Below are positions 8,514-16,095 of a DNA stretch of 38,526 bases, piece after piece. The stretch is from NCBI GenBank assembly GCA_020693165.1, contig JAIMJQ010000008.1, positions 1 to 38,526 on the forward strand, given 5' to 3'. The position numbers and the translations under genes were made by a program. The DNA is from Xanthomonas sp. (GTDB lineage Bacteria; Pseudomonadota; Gammaproteobacteria; Xanthomonadales; SZUA-5). Within the stretch, counting starts at the first letter, position 1. The number at the start of each line of letters is the position of its first letter. A model generated the notes under the pieces. That model saw nothing but the letters and a program-made list of their open reading frames with translations. It was not told the origin of the DNA and ran no database searches.

Positions 8514-9212
8514 CTAGACGCACTTCACCAGCAGCACCGTGATGTTGTCCGAGCCGCCGTGATCGAGCGCCGCCAGGATCAGGTGATCGACGGTCTCCTG
8601 CGCGCTGAGCCCGCGACCGATGATGTCGTTGATCAGCGTGTCTTCGACTTCTTCGGTGAGGCCATCGCTGCATAGCAGCAGTGCCTGGCCCGGTTGCAGC
8701 GTACCGCGCAGTGTCTCGATCTTGAGTTGATCGGGCATGGTCACGCCGAGCGCCTGCGTCACCACGTTCCGATGCGGGTGCGTGCGCGCCTGCGCTGCGC
8801 TGATGGCGCCCTGGTCGATCAGTTCCTGCACATAGGAGTGGTCTTGCGAAATCTGCCGCAAGGCGCCGTTCCACAGGTACACACGGCTGTCGCCAACCCA
8901 TGCCACTTCGTAGTCGTTGTCGCGAACACGCACAGCAACCACCGTCGTGCCCATCGGGCGTTCGCTGCGCTTTTCGTTCGAGTGCCGGATGATCTCCTCA
9001 TCCGCCGACTGGATCGCAATCGCGAGTGCCTGGCCCTTCTGCACTTCGCGGATGACGACATCCCGCGCCAGGGCGCTGGCGACTTCTCCGTGCTCGTGGC
9101 CGCCCATACCGTCTGCCACCAGCCAAAGACCCATATCCGGGTCCGCGCAATAGGTGTCTTCGTTATGCTCGCGCCGAAGCCCGGTATGCGTCCCGTGTCC
9201 GAATTCGATCAT
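8514..9212 (-). CDS. PP2C-family Ser/Thr protein phosphatase
   Basis: A cytoplasmic metal-dependent phosphatase of 232 aa. It shows the PP2C/Stp motifs in order: REHNEDTY (about residues 14-21), DGMGGHEHGE (34-43), MGTTVVAV, WVGDSRVYL, LLLCSDGLTE and GGSDNITVLL. Together these supply the acidic residues that bind the two metal ions. The longer frame upstream (to 9368) has no family similarity, so I take ATG at 9212, giving MIEFGHGTHTGLRREHNED, typical for the family. It converges with the Ser/Thr kinase gene and probably reverses its phosphorylation. The 84-bp gap holds only a short hairpin (8451-8468). Confidence 0.92.
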   Translation of the reverse strand: MIEFGHGTHTGLRREHNEDTYCADPDMGLWLVADGMGGHEHGEVASALARDVVIREVQKGQALAIAIQSADEEIIRHSNEKRSERPMGTTVVAVRVRDNDYEVAWVGDSRVYLWNGALRQISQDHSYVQELIDQGAISAAQARTHPHRNVVTQALGVTMPDQLKIETLRGTLQPGQALLLCSDGLTEEVEDTLINDIIGRGLSAQETVDHLILAALDHGGSDNITVLLVKCV

Positions 9213-9529
9213 GATGCTCGGTCGCGCAAGAACGGCGGTCAATCGGCGCCACTGCCAAAGGCCAATGGCCCGGCAACTGACGGCATGGGTAACCCGAAAG
9301 CTCTGATCTGAGTATGCAAGCAAGGCCTCCCTGTTCGATAGGATGCCGTGCGCATACACGGCTTGCAACTCACCTGTGACACCAACTTCATGGCAAACGC
9401 ATCAGAGCGGTTACAAGTGCCATCGCGTACCCGTCCTTCCAGTACACCCTTGTCGAGCAGCGCTCCGATCCGTATGCTCCGCGACCTTCGCCGCGCTGAC
9501 TGCACCGCAGTCAGCAACGCTGCCGAAAT
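9213..9529. other. Intergenic region before tRNA-Ser(CGA)
   Basis: Short open frames here show no recognisable protein, so I call no gene. It contains the putative tRNA promoter (9450-9478) and presumably the divergent promoter of the PP2C gene. Confidence 0.6.
9450..9478 (+). promoter_or_regulatory. Putative sigma70 promoter of tRNA-Ser(CGA)
   Basis: TTGTCG (9450-9455), a 17-bp spacer and TATGCT (9473-9478). A GC-rich discriminator (CCGCGACC) follows, as expected for stable-RNA promoters under stringent control. The predicted start is about 45 bases before the mature tRNA. Confidence 0.5.
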
Positions 9530-9619
<90 letters not shown>

Positions 9620-9625
9620 ACAACG

Positions 9626-9657
9626 AAGCCCAAGCCATTGAATGCTTGGGCTTTTTT
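9626..9657 (+). terminator. Rho-independent terminator downstream of tRNA-Ser(CGA)
   Basis: AAGCCCAAGC (9626-9635), loop CATTGAAT, GCTTGGGCTT (9644-9653), then a run of T. It starts 7 bases after the tRNA. It lies on the element side of the junction, so it appears to have been brought in with the insertion and now ends the tRNA transcript. Confidence 0.85.
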
Positions 9658-9672
9658 GTTTCTGGCGCTGGC

Positions 9673-9699
9673 GCTTACCATAGTGCCTCCCATAATCGC
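9673..9699. promoter_or_regulatory. Possible integrase arm-type sites, left end
   Basis: GCTTACCATA (9673-9682) is identical to 18783-18792 near the other end. A second CCCATA follows at 9690-9695. Short motifs shared by both element ends next to the att cores are typical of integrase or excisionase arm binding; the assignment is an inference. Confidence 0.4.
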
Positions 9700-9821
9700 G
9701 GCGCCCCTTGGCGTTCGGCTGCGGATGCCCACCAGAAACGGCGAAGCCAGCGCGCGTGGGCTAGGTCAATCCGGGTGTGTGCTAGGTTGAACAGCCAACA
9801 ACACCAGGCGCCCTGCAATGA

Positions 9822-10109
9822 AAGCGCAACAACTGGCGCCTGTTCTGCCTTCGGCAGCTCCGCAACCTGCGCGGCGAGGCTGACGCTTATTGCACCAACC
9901 TCGACAGCCCGAACCAGCTCCGGAACGCCTTCGGCTTCCACCTTGGCCGCACTGGCGACACTGCGCGTGCTGACGTTCACCAGCTCTGCGGCAGCAGCCT
10001 GACTGACTTGGGCGAAACTCTGCAAATTTGCAGAGTTTTCAGACGGACGCCCTTCGCCAAGATTCGCCAACTTGGCCCCAACCATTGCCCGCTGGCTCTC
10101 GCTCAGGTG
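9822..10109 (-). pseudogene. ParB-like protein remnant, N-terminal domain missing
   Basis: Residues from HLSESQRAMVGAKLANL through VNVSTRSVASAAKV to AAQVAELPKAEQAPVVAL match the C-terminal half of ParB-like proteins of phages and plasmids, which follows an N-terminal ParB nuclease-like domain. That domain is absent. Just upstream lies a terminator (10116-10140) belonging to the preceding operon, and the only start codon in frame is a TTG inside it. After residue 104 the similarity stops and the frame continues to 9675 with unusual Trp/Cys-rich sequence. It therefore seems truncated at both ends and not translated. It may have taken part in partition or replication of the element. Confidence 0.6.
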
Positions 10110-10115
10110 GGGGGC

Positions 10116-10140
10116 ACAAAAAGGCCCGCACAAGGCGGGC
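10116..10140 (-). terminator. Rho-independent terminator of the element's main operon
   Basis: Read on the minus strand: GCCCGC, loop CTTGT, GCGGGC, then CTTTTTGT. It begins 25 bp after the stop of the last small gene (10165). It would end the long minus-strand transcript. Confidence 0.85.
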
Positions 10141-10164
10141 CCGGTCAGCGGTCACGGCGACGGC

Positions 10165-10350
10165 TCAGTCGGTCAGCGACATTCTTTCGAGTAGCTCATC
10201 AAACGTCGGCACGCGCCGGCCTTTGGTGATGCCCAGCATCTTGCCCAGGCCGCGCAGCGCCAGCGGTTCGCCGTCCTTTGCCAACTGCACCAGCGTCCGC
10301 AACACTTCTACGTCGCGTTCGTGCTCCGTCATGTCGTCATAGTCTTTCAT
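10165..10350 (-). CDS. Small unknown protein, 61 aa
   Basis: I do not recognise a family. The sequence begins MKDYDDMTEHERDVEVLRTL, is acidic at the N-terminus and helical overall, and ends ELLERMSLTD. The start overlaps the upstream gene's stop by ATGA. It is the last gene before the operon terminator. Codon use is like its neighbours, which supports it being real. Confidence 0.6.
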   Translation of the reverse strand: MKDYDDMTEHERDVEVLRTLVQLAKDGEPLALRGLGKMLGITKGRRVPTFDELLERMSLTD

Positions 10351-10547
10351 CGGCTGGCCGCCTCACGTAGCGCCATCATCGCGGCTGCGATTTCCTCGGG
10401 TGTCGCTGGCGGGGTTTCGCCCGTCTGGCCAAGGTACAGGCGCCCCAACATGATCTGCATCGGAACGGAGCCCTTGATCGCGGAGCGCCACTGCGCTTGC
10501 CGCAGCGCGACCAGCATCGCCGGTGTCGGCTTGAATGCGTCGGTCAT
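10347..10547 (-). CDS. Small unknown protein, 66 aa
   Basis: A small protein beginning MTDAFKPTPAMLVALRQAQW. The middle, IKGSVPMQIMLGRLYLGQTG, vaguely recalls a segment seen in phage DNA-packaging-associated proteins (a helix ending in LG-x-x-x-L-G-Q), but this is too short to assign. It overlaps both neighbours by 4 bp (ATGA), so it is part of a translationally coupled series. Confidence 0.6.
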   Translation of the reverse strand: MTDAFKPTPAMLVALRQAQWRSAIKGSVPMQIMLGRLYLGQTGETPPATPEEIAAAMMALREAASR

Positions 10548-10747
10548 GGTGCCGGCCTCGGTGTGGATGCGTCGATTGTGCGAACCACGATGCAGGGCCG
10601 CCCAGGATCGACGCCAGTGCGCTTGCAGGCATCCGCGGCAGTCTCGCCCAAGGCAGCGAGCACAATCGCGACTGGCGCCATGGGGCGCGCGTTCGCCGCA
10701 CGCTGGCGCAGCACTTCCAGCCGTTTGCGGAAAGTCTCAGGTCGCAT
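10544..10747 (-). CDS. Small unknown protein, 67 aa
   Basis: I choose ATG at 10747 (MRPETFRKRLEVLRQRAAN) because it overlaps the preceding gene's stop, as elsewhere in this operon; the frame itself is open further upstream. The protein has a basic, helical N-terminal half and then GETAADACKRTGVDPGRP. No family recognised. It overlaps the next gene by ATGA. Confidence 0.5.
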   Translation of the reverse strand: MRPETFRKRLEVLRQRAANARPMAPVAIVLAALGETAADACKRTGVDPGRPCIVVRTIDASTPRPAP

Positions 10748-10931
10748 TGATCTTCTCCAGTTCGCCGGCAGCATTTCGCCGCATGCCGCCCAGGCGAATA
10801 GCCAAGCTCGGGCCTTTGCCCTTGCGCACGGGGAAGGGCTCATCCTCGGCGAGCAACAGCAGCGGTTCGGGGTTGTCGAATGCGGAGCGACGCTCTACAG
10901 CGTCCAGCCGCTTATGGGCTTCACGTTTCAT
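10737..10931 (-). CDS. Small unknown protein, 64 aa
   Basis: Starts MKREAHKRLDAVERR at ATG 10931, with AGGAG 8 bases upstream, which decides this start over the longer frame to 11015. It contains PLLLLAEDEPFP and ends GELEKINAT. I recognise no domain. It overlaps the end of the DUF5681 gene by 11 bp and the next gene by 11 bp. Confidence 0.6.
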   Translation of the reverse strand: MKREAHKRLDAVERRSAFDNPEPLLLLAEDEPFPVRKGKGPSLAIRLGGMRRNAAGELEKINAT

Positions 10932-11343
10932 CGTCGGGTTCTCCTGATTCCAGTGCGGTGAGCCGCCGCTCGATTTCGTCCAGTTCAACGACGCGACCGA
11001 CTGCGGCCACGGCATCTACCAACGCGCGGCCCGTGTGCGGGTCGATCCGGCCATCGGCGATTGCGGCCAGGATCGACCGCGCTTGATCGGCGAGACTGGC
11101 GCCGGGTGCCATGTCGAAAGAGATCGGATCCGATGCCGGCCGCAGCGGTGCCACGCAGCGCGCCAGCAACAGCGACAGCGCGGCCGGGTCGCCGGCCTTC
11201 GCCAGCTTGACCGCCATCGCGATCAGCTCGGGCGCCTCGGCTTGGATCAACGCCCGCAACTGCGAGCGCCGATCCTTGGAACCGGGCTTGCGCCCGGTCG
11301 GGTTGCCGGATTCGCCCTTCTGCCATCTACCTTTGCGCGGCAT
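10921..11343 (-). CDS. DUF5681 domain protein
   Basis: A 140-aa protein with the DUF5681 signature near its N-terminus: WQKGESGNPTGRKPGSKDRR (residues 7-26). This domain is common in phage and prophage genes, often near terminase genes, but its function is not established. The rest is helical and Ala-rich (VKLAKAGDPAALSLLLARCV; RIDPHTGRALVDAVAAVG). No large terminase is present in this element. It is followed by a run of overlapping small genes. Confidence 0.75.
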   Translation of the reverse strand: MPRKGRWQKGESGNPTGRKPGSKDRRSQLRALIQAEAPELIAMAVKLAKAGDPAALSLLLARCVAPLRPASDPISFDMAPGASLADQARSILAAIADGRIDPHTGRALVDAVAAVGRVVELDEIERRLTALESGEPDDET

Positions 11344-11369
11344 GGTGGGTTGCTCCTATGTTGCAAACA

Positions 11370-12119
11370 TCAGGCCGCAGCCGGCAGCGTGAGTGCCAAC
11401 GGCTTGGCATCGCTCAGCGGTTCGACTGGCGCCCCACCGGAGCGGCCCGCCGACAACTGCGACAAGCACGCGAGGCACTGCCCGACCACTCCGCGCGCCT
11501 CGCGCCAGCTCGCGGCCTGCTGCGCGGCTGCGGTCGCCGTGGGTGCGTTCGGGTTGAACGTCGCCCATGCCTTCTTGGCGAGGTCGATCACGGCGGCTTC
11601 GAACCCGAGCGGTTGGCGAAGGACTGCGCGGCACACGCCGAGGTTGTCGCGCACCAACTTCATCTGCTCATGGGGCGGCTGCTGGCGTGCGTACTGGCGC
11701 ATCTCGGCATCCAGCACGGCATCTGCTGCGGCGGCGGGTTCGATGGGCAGCGGCACGGTATCGCGCGCCTCGGCTGCGAGCGCGGCATCAAGCGCGGTTC
11801 CCACTTCGGCCATGATCCCTTCGATCTTCGCCCGATACGTCTTGGCTGCGGTGAAGATGTCGGCGGACTTCGCCGATGCCGTCAGCCGCTCAGACTGCGC
11901 GATCTTGTTCGCTTCCATCGCGAAGTCGGCCAGGGCGATGACGGCGGCGCCGGCACGCTGCGCCGGGAACGTCAGCACCAGCGCGTCGAAGTCGGGCGGG
12001 GAAATGTAGGCGTTGAATCCGCCCACACTGAGCCCGAGCACGCCTCGGGGAAACACTTGCGCGCCACGCTCGCGGCAGCGGTCGTTGACGGCTTCGAACA
12101 CTTCTTTGGGGGTCTGCAT
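11370..12119 (-). CDS. Unknown protein, 249 aa
   Basis: I do not recognise a family. The N-terminus, MQTPKEVFEAVNDRCRERG, is followed by a mixed region GVLGLSVGGFNAYISPPDFD and then long Ala-rich helices to the C-terminus, with possible coiled coil at about residues 80-140. There is no signal peptide or membrane helix. Two Cys in GVVGQCLACLSQL near the end are not a recognised motif. It sits between a 92-aa helical protein and the DUF5681 gene on the same strand. Confidence 0.65.
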   Translation of the reverse strand: MQTPKEVFEAVNDRCRERGAQVFPRGVLGLSVGGFNAYISPPDFDALVLTFPAQRAGAAVIALADFAMEANKIAQSERLTASAKSADIFTAAKTYRAKIEGIMAEVGTALDAALAAEARDTVPLPIEPAAAADAVLDAEMRQYARQQPPHEQMKLVRDNLGVCRAVLRQPLGFEAAVIDLAKKAWATFNPNAPTATAAAQQAASWREARGVVGQCLACLSQLSAGRSGGAPVEPLSDAKPLALTLPAAA

Positions 12120-12134
12120 GGTCGTTTCTCCGGG

Positions 12135-12413
12135 TTAGGCGAAGGCCGCATCGAATGCGGTTTGCATGGTGGTCATCGCATCCACACGGGCCTGCGCGAT
12201 GCGCTCACGTTCCGCCAGGGTCGCGATAGCGACAGCAGCGGCGTAAAGGTCAGCGGTGAACTGCTGGACGGCCTGCGCGGTCTTGGGCTCACGCCCGAGC
12301 GCATCCGCCAGCAAGGCGGCTTCTGCGGTCGTGGTGTCGGTCTGGATCGCCGTCAGTTCGGCGCTCGCTTGCGCGAGTGCGGCGGCTACTTGTGCCTTGT
12401 TCACTTGGTACAC
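12135..12413 (-). CDS. Unknown helical protein, 92 aa
   Basis: The whole protein, from MYQVNKAQVAAALAQASAE to DAMTTMQTAFDAAFA, is predicted helical and Ala/Thr-rich with heptad-like spacing. A coiled coil or a small dimer is likely. No family recognised. It lies 15 bp upstream of the 249-aa gene on the same transcript. The repeat array 12461-12544 lies just upstream of its start. Confidence 0.6.
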   Translation of the reverse strand: MYQVNKAQVAAALAQASAELTAIQTDTTTAEAALLADALGREPKTAQAVQQFTADLYAAAVAIATLAERERIAQARVDAMTTMQTAFDAAFA

Positions 12414-12460
12414 GTGAGTCTCCTATCGGGTTGCCGTGGATCCGCCACGGCGGCGGGTGT

Positions 12461-12544
12461 TATGGGAGCGGTTATGGGAGCGGTTATGGGAAGGGTTATG
12501 GCAGCAGTTATGGGAAGGGCTATGGGAAGGGCTATGGAAACGGG
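12461..12544. repeat. 12-bp minisatellite, seven copies (TATGGGARSGGY-like)
   Basis: Seven 12-bp units: two of TATGGGAGCGGT, one TATGGGAAGGGT, one TATGGCAGCAGT, two TATGGGAAGGGC and a last divergent TATGGAAACGGG. Because 12 is a multiple of 3, every frame stays open. One plus-strand frame would read YGSGYGSGYGKG and a minus-strand frame PITAPITAPITLP. I do not call a gene; it lies in the 218-bp gap 12414-12631. Confidence 0.9.
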
Positions 12545-12631
12545 GCAGGGCATCGGCACCGAGCGCCATGCAGAACAGTCGCTTAGACCATCCTGACGGC
12601 GGAGGCATGCTCCGCCCACACGCTCGCGCGC

Positions 12632-12892
12632 TCATTGCGACACCTCGCGTTGCTTGAGTAGCCAGGTCGTGGCGACGCTCGCCGCCTCGCTGCCGCCGTG
12701 CCGGTCGGGGTGGCATAGCTGGATCAGGCGCCGCAACATGACCGGATCAATCGGCATCGGCGCCGCGGGTGCTGGCGTCGGCTTGTCTGCCGCGTCCTTG
12801 CCTGCCTTCCAGCATGGGAAGCAAAGACGCTTCCACGTCTCGCTGGCCTCGCGCTCGAAGGTGCGGCCGCACTTTGCGCAGGCGCAGTTCAT
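12632..12892 (-). CDS. Zinc-ribbon phage-type protein, 86 aa
   Basis: The N-terminus has two Cys pairs, CAKC (residues 5-8) and CFPC (24-27), forming a probable zinc ribbon. The C-terminal half, LRRLIQLCHPDRHGGSEAA then ATTWLLKQR, is a pattern I recall from small prophage proteins downstream of replication genes; its HPD resembles a J-domain. Function is unknown. It is read 139 bp after the primase gene on the same strand. Confidence 0.7.
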   Translation of the reverse strand: MNCACAKCGRTFEREASETWKRLCFPCWKAGKDAADKPTPAPAAPMPIDPVMLRRLIQLCHPDRHGGSEAASVATTWLLKQREVSQ

Positions 12893-12911
12893 CGCCCACC
12901 CCCGGCCGGAA

Positions 12912-13018
12912 GTGGTTTGAGTGGTTTCGGTGGATTCATCCCACCGTACTTTTCAGATATGTACCTGCCACTTTTCAAAACTTGCGCAGGCACACTCCAC
13001 CCAAACCACCCAAACCAC
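12912..13018. other. Inverted 9-mer iteron pair, possible replication origin
   Basis: GTGGTTTGAGTGGTTTCGG (continuing TGG, 12912-12933) is nearly the reverse complement of 12997-13018; 20 of 22 positions match. Each arm is two tandem GTGGTTTxG 9-mers plus GTGG. The 63-bp spacer is rich in A/T for this genome (for example CACTTTTCAAAACTT). It lies right after the primase/helicase gene, where satellite elements may keep an origin. Origin function is an inference. Confidence 0.45.
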
Positions 13019-13031
13019 TTGTTTTGGCCGT

Positions 13032-15821
13032 TCATGCGACGGCCTCCACCTTCCAGGTGGCACGGTTGCCGCGGTCTGGCCCTCGCACAAAGCGCTTGCC
13101 GTCGACTAGCCGCCCCTGTCTGCCTTCTATCCAGCGCCCCAGGCGCCGCGGGTTGATGACGCCACGCTCGCCCGCGATCTCGTCACACGCATCGTGCAAG
13201 GCGCCTGCGGCGTCATCCAATCCACCCGGCACGTTCGCCGCCTTCTGCACAATCATGGGCGTGTCGCCGTACACCTCGAACCAAGCCGAGATCAGCGCGC
13301 GCAGTTTCATCATCTCGGGGTTCGCGGCCTGGTTGCGCGCGACGGCCTTCGCTGGATCGTCGACGGTGAACCGCGCGAGATCCTGGTCGCGGACCCAGAC
13401 GACGCATTGCCGGATAAGGCGGTCCCATTGCTCGAAGCTCCCCGTGGAGCCCGTGCCGTTCGCCGGCATACCTGCGACGACGAAACCGCGTAGGACGGTG
13501 AGCGCTGCGGCCCGGTAGTAGAGCCAGCGCTCCCGCATGCGCGCGACGGGGCAGAACGGAAACTCCAGCTTGTCGGGCGCCTCGACGCCGTGGTCGAGTC
13601 GGATCGGCAGCACGCGGCGTGCAAGGTCGCCAACGATGGTGATGTTGTTGCCGGTGGCGAGGACCAGCACGCGCGTCGGCACGGTGACTTGCTCGCTAAC
13701 GCCGAGCTTGCGGTCGCTGATTTGCGAGCCCGTCAGCATCGCGCACAAGGTATCGCTGGCAAGCTGGCCGTTGATGTTGTCCAGCAGAATCCCCGGCACT
13801 CCGCCCAGCAGCGACGCCATCAGACTCTTGCGCTGTTCCTCCGGCTCGGTAGCCCACGGCGACACTGGCACCTCGACGCCTGCCAGCCAGCCGACTGCCT
13901 GCGCTGCCTTTGTCTTGCCGCTGGCGGGTGTCGGTGCGTCCCATGCGAAACCCGGCGCCGTGTTGAGGGTCAAGCGCTGAACCGCGGTCAGGCATGCGGC
14001 CAGGTGAACCCCGCGATCTAGCGCACTCGCGAACGGGAAGTGCTCGAACGGTTCCCAAAGGGTAGCGAGTGCCTCGCGCACCGCGTCAGCGCTCGGTCGC
14101 TCAGGGATCGCCGGCCAGTTATCGGGATGGTCTGCCAGCAACAGCAAGCCCGTGTGCTCGTCGAAACCCGGTGAACTGAGCAATGAACCGTCAGGTCGGA
14201 GGATCGGCGCCCGAATGACGCCGGTCAGCTCCGGCACGCTCCATGCGCCGCGGTTGTGCAGCAAGCGCGTGTGCAGCTCGCCGGGACAGTCGATGGAGTG
14301 CCATGCGCCGGATCGTTTGTCGAACTTCTGGAACGTGGCAATCGTTTCAAGGTGATTGCGGAGGTAAGGTCCGGTGACGGCATGAATGCCGCCGTCTGCC
14401 ACGCGGACCAACTGCCCGCCTCGCTGGTAGACCTCGCAATGCAGCCGCAGCAGTTCGTCGGCTTGCTGGACAATGCGCGGCCCTTCGGCCTGCGCTACCT
14501 GAATCGTGGCGCTCGGGCGTTCGAGCGTGAAGCGCTGGCCGCCGTGCGCGTGGGAGTGGATATAGGGACGGCCGCCGCTGCGTAGGTTCGCCCATGCGAT
14601 GCGACTGTCACGGCCGTAGCCGGGTTCCAGCGGATCCGCGAACCGCTCGTTGTGCCAGCGCCTGGGATCGTCCAGGATTTCCCCGACCGTCACCTTCCGA
14701 CCGCTGGAATGGATCAACTCGAAGTCGCCGAAAAGTCGGCGGTCGACTACTGCGCGCTCGAACTGTGCGCGGATGCTCTCGCGCAGTGTCGCCGCCGCAT
14801 CGTCAGGCATGCCGGCCAGCGTGCTTGCCGCGGACTTCGACCAGTCAGCGACGCGCGCGTCGACCCACGCGGAGCGCATCTGCGCTTGCTCCGGCGCCGC
14901 TGCTGCCTTCGCCGCGGCCTGTATGTCGGCGAGTTGAATGCGCTCGTCTGCATCGAGATCGCGGAGTGTCGCCGTGTCGATAGGACTCGCCGCCGCATTC
15001 AGCACACGTAGTGCCGGCCTGCGCTGTTCGAGCCCGTCGCCGCAACTGGCGCCAGCAGCGAAGTCGAGTCGCTCAGGCTGGAACACTGCCGCGTCGATCA
15101 GCGAGCGGGCTAGCAGCGTGCCGGCCTTGCTCACCTGATAGTAGCCGTGCCCTGCCAGCCAAAGACGCTCGAACAGTGCCTTCCCGGCCCTCGGGATGTC
15201 GCGCGCATCGGCGACCGGAACCCATCCGCGGAGCCCGCCTGCGCCCTTCAGCTCGGCGCCCGTGCTCGCGTCGTAGATGTAGGTCGAACCGCTGGTGCCC
15301 TGAACTGCCGGTGCGTGCGCCAGCGCCGGCCACGCGCTCACCAGCGCGGACAACAGCGCATCGGCGGTGAGCGGTTCAACGTCCTTCGGCGGGTCGTAGT
15401 CAAGGAACATGACGCCGGGACCGGCCGGCCAATCGAAGTGGTCGCGCGTCCTGGTGATGTCGCCGGCCTGCGCCCTCGCGGTCGACGAGATCGGCGCCGC
15501 CTTGACCTTGGCAACGCCGAAGGTCAACGCTTGATTGCGCGCGAGCCCTGCGACCAGTGCCGCCAGTCCTTCGGCGCCCTCGACCTCCACACGCTGATAG
15601 GCGCCGCGGACCAACTCGCCGCCCGCATGCTTGACTAAGGCGCCGTCGACCAACTCGAAGTGCTTCGACAGTCGCGCCGGGTTGCTGGCGGTTATGACGC
15701 TCAGTGATAGCGCGCTATTACGCGATGCGCTACCATTGGGGTGCAGCCCGTCGCCAATGGTCTGTGCTTCCTCGAAACCCCGCCAGCCCGCGGGGTTTCG
15801 TTCGTCTGGACTAGGCTGCAT
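13032..15821 (-). CDS. Primase/helicase-like replication protein of the element
   Basis: A 929-aa protein. Residues from about 45 (ITASNPARLSKHFELVDGAL) lead into a region like the primase-polymerase domain of phage replication proteins (FLDYDPP near 140, then QGTSGSTYIYD). The C-terminal part is an ATPase: Walker A PASGKTKA (Lys about 636), then PGILLDNIN as Walker B, and LVLATGNNI as sensor-like. This order, primase-like then helicase-like, suits a protein that starts replication of the element. The start is uncertain: ATG 15821 is the only ATG in frame before residue 140, but the first 45 codons overlap strong hairpins and look more like a leader. It overlaps the upstream gene by 11 bp. 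Confidence 0.75.
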   Translation of the reverse strand: MQPSPDERNPAGWRGFEEAQTIGDGLHPNGSASRNSALSLSVITASNPARLSKHFELVDGALVKHAGGELVRGAYQRVEVEGAEGLAALVAGLARNQALTFGVAKVKAAPISSTARAQAGDITRTRDHFDWPAGPGVMFLDYDPPKDVEPLTADALLSALVSAWPALAHAPAVQGTSGSTYIYDASTGAELKGAGGLRGWVPVADARDIPRAGKALFERLWLAGHGYYQVSKAGTLLARSLIDAAVFQPERLDFAAGASCGDGLEQRRPALRVLNAAASPIDTATLRDLDADERIQLADIQAAAKAAAAPEQAQMRSAWVDARVADWSKSAASTLAGMPDDAAATLRESIRAQFERAVVDRRLFGDFELIHSSGRKVTVGEILDDPRRWHNERFADPLEPGYGRDSRIAWANLRSGGRPYIHSHAHGGQRFTLERPSATIQVAQAEGPRIVQQADELLRLHCEVYQRGGQLVRVADGGIHAVTGPYLRNHLETIATFQKFDKRSGAWHSIDCPGELHTRLLHNRGAWSVPELTGVIRAPILRPDGSLLSSPGFDEHTGLLLLADHPDNWPAIPERPSADAVREALATLWEPFEHFPFASALDRGVHLAACLTAVQRLTLNTAPGFAWDAPTPASGKTKAAQAVGWLAGVEVPVSPWATEPEEQRKSLMASLLGGVPGILLDNINGQLASDTLCAMLTGSQISDRKLGVSEQVTVPTRVLVLATGNNITIVGDLARRVLPIRLDHGVEAPDKLEFPFCPVARMRERWLYYRAAALTVLRGFVVAGMPANGTGSTGSFEQWDRLIRQCVVWVRDQDLARFTVDDPAKAVARNQAANPEMMKLRALISAWFEVYGDTPMIVQKAANVPGGLDDAAGALHDACDEIAGERGVINPRRLGRWIEGRQGRLVDGKRFVRGPDRGNRATWKVEAVA
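15707..15800 (-). promoter_or_regulatory. Structured leader at the primase gene start, possible antisense or attenuator control
   Basis: Three palindromes lie in the first 40 codons of the primase frame: CGAAACCCCGC/GCGGGGTTTCG (15773-15783 with 15790-15800), ACCATTGG/CCAATGGT (15732-15739 with 15754-15761) and ATAGCGCGCTAT (15707-15718). P4-like elements control their replication genes by structured RNA (C4-type) at such a position. I can show the hairpins but not the RNA class. Confidence 0.4.
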
Positions 15822-16095
15822 CGGCCAGCCCTCCCTTCTGAACCACTTTCAGCGCCGATTGAACGTGCGCGCGGTCGAGTGCGGACAGAAGCTCCAATCC
15901 GGGAGCGTCCAGCGTGCTGACAACCAGTGTCGAGACTTCGCCGCCGTCGTTGATCGCGATCAGCAGGCGGTCGCCGGACTGGCGCATGTGGATCAGGCGG
16001 ACTGGCTCGCGGATCTCGACCACTGCGGGCGGATGGGTGCCGCTATAAAGGTCGCGCATCGCGACCATGTGGTGATGGCGCTCGGCGGCGGTCAT
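15811..16095 (-). CDS. Unknown protein, 94 aa
   Basis: Start ATG at 16095 (MTAAERHHHMVAMRDLYSG) overlaps the preceding stop by ATGA, so I prefer it to the longer frame. The middle is beta-rich (DRLLIAINDGGEVSTLVVST), ending in a helix (ALDRAHVQSALKVVQKGG). No family recognised. It precedes the primase gene and overlaps it by 11 bp. A regulatory or accessory replication role is possible but not shown. Confidence 0.6.
   Translation of the reverse strand: MTAAERHHHMVAMRDLYSGTHPPAVVEIREPVRLIHMRQSGDRLLIAINDGGEVSTLVVSTLDAPGLELLSALDRAHVQSALKVVQKGGLADAA

Noticed and set aside
12461-12544. CRISPR array
   Set aside because: Units are contiguous 12-mers without spacers, and no cas gene is present.
12377-12586. 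Plus-strand open frame encoding YGSGYGSGYGKG repeats
   Set aside because: The frame exists only because the 12-bp array is a multiple of 3; the flanking codons show no family, and all neighbouring genes are on the other strand.
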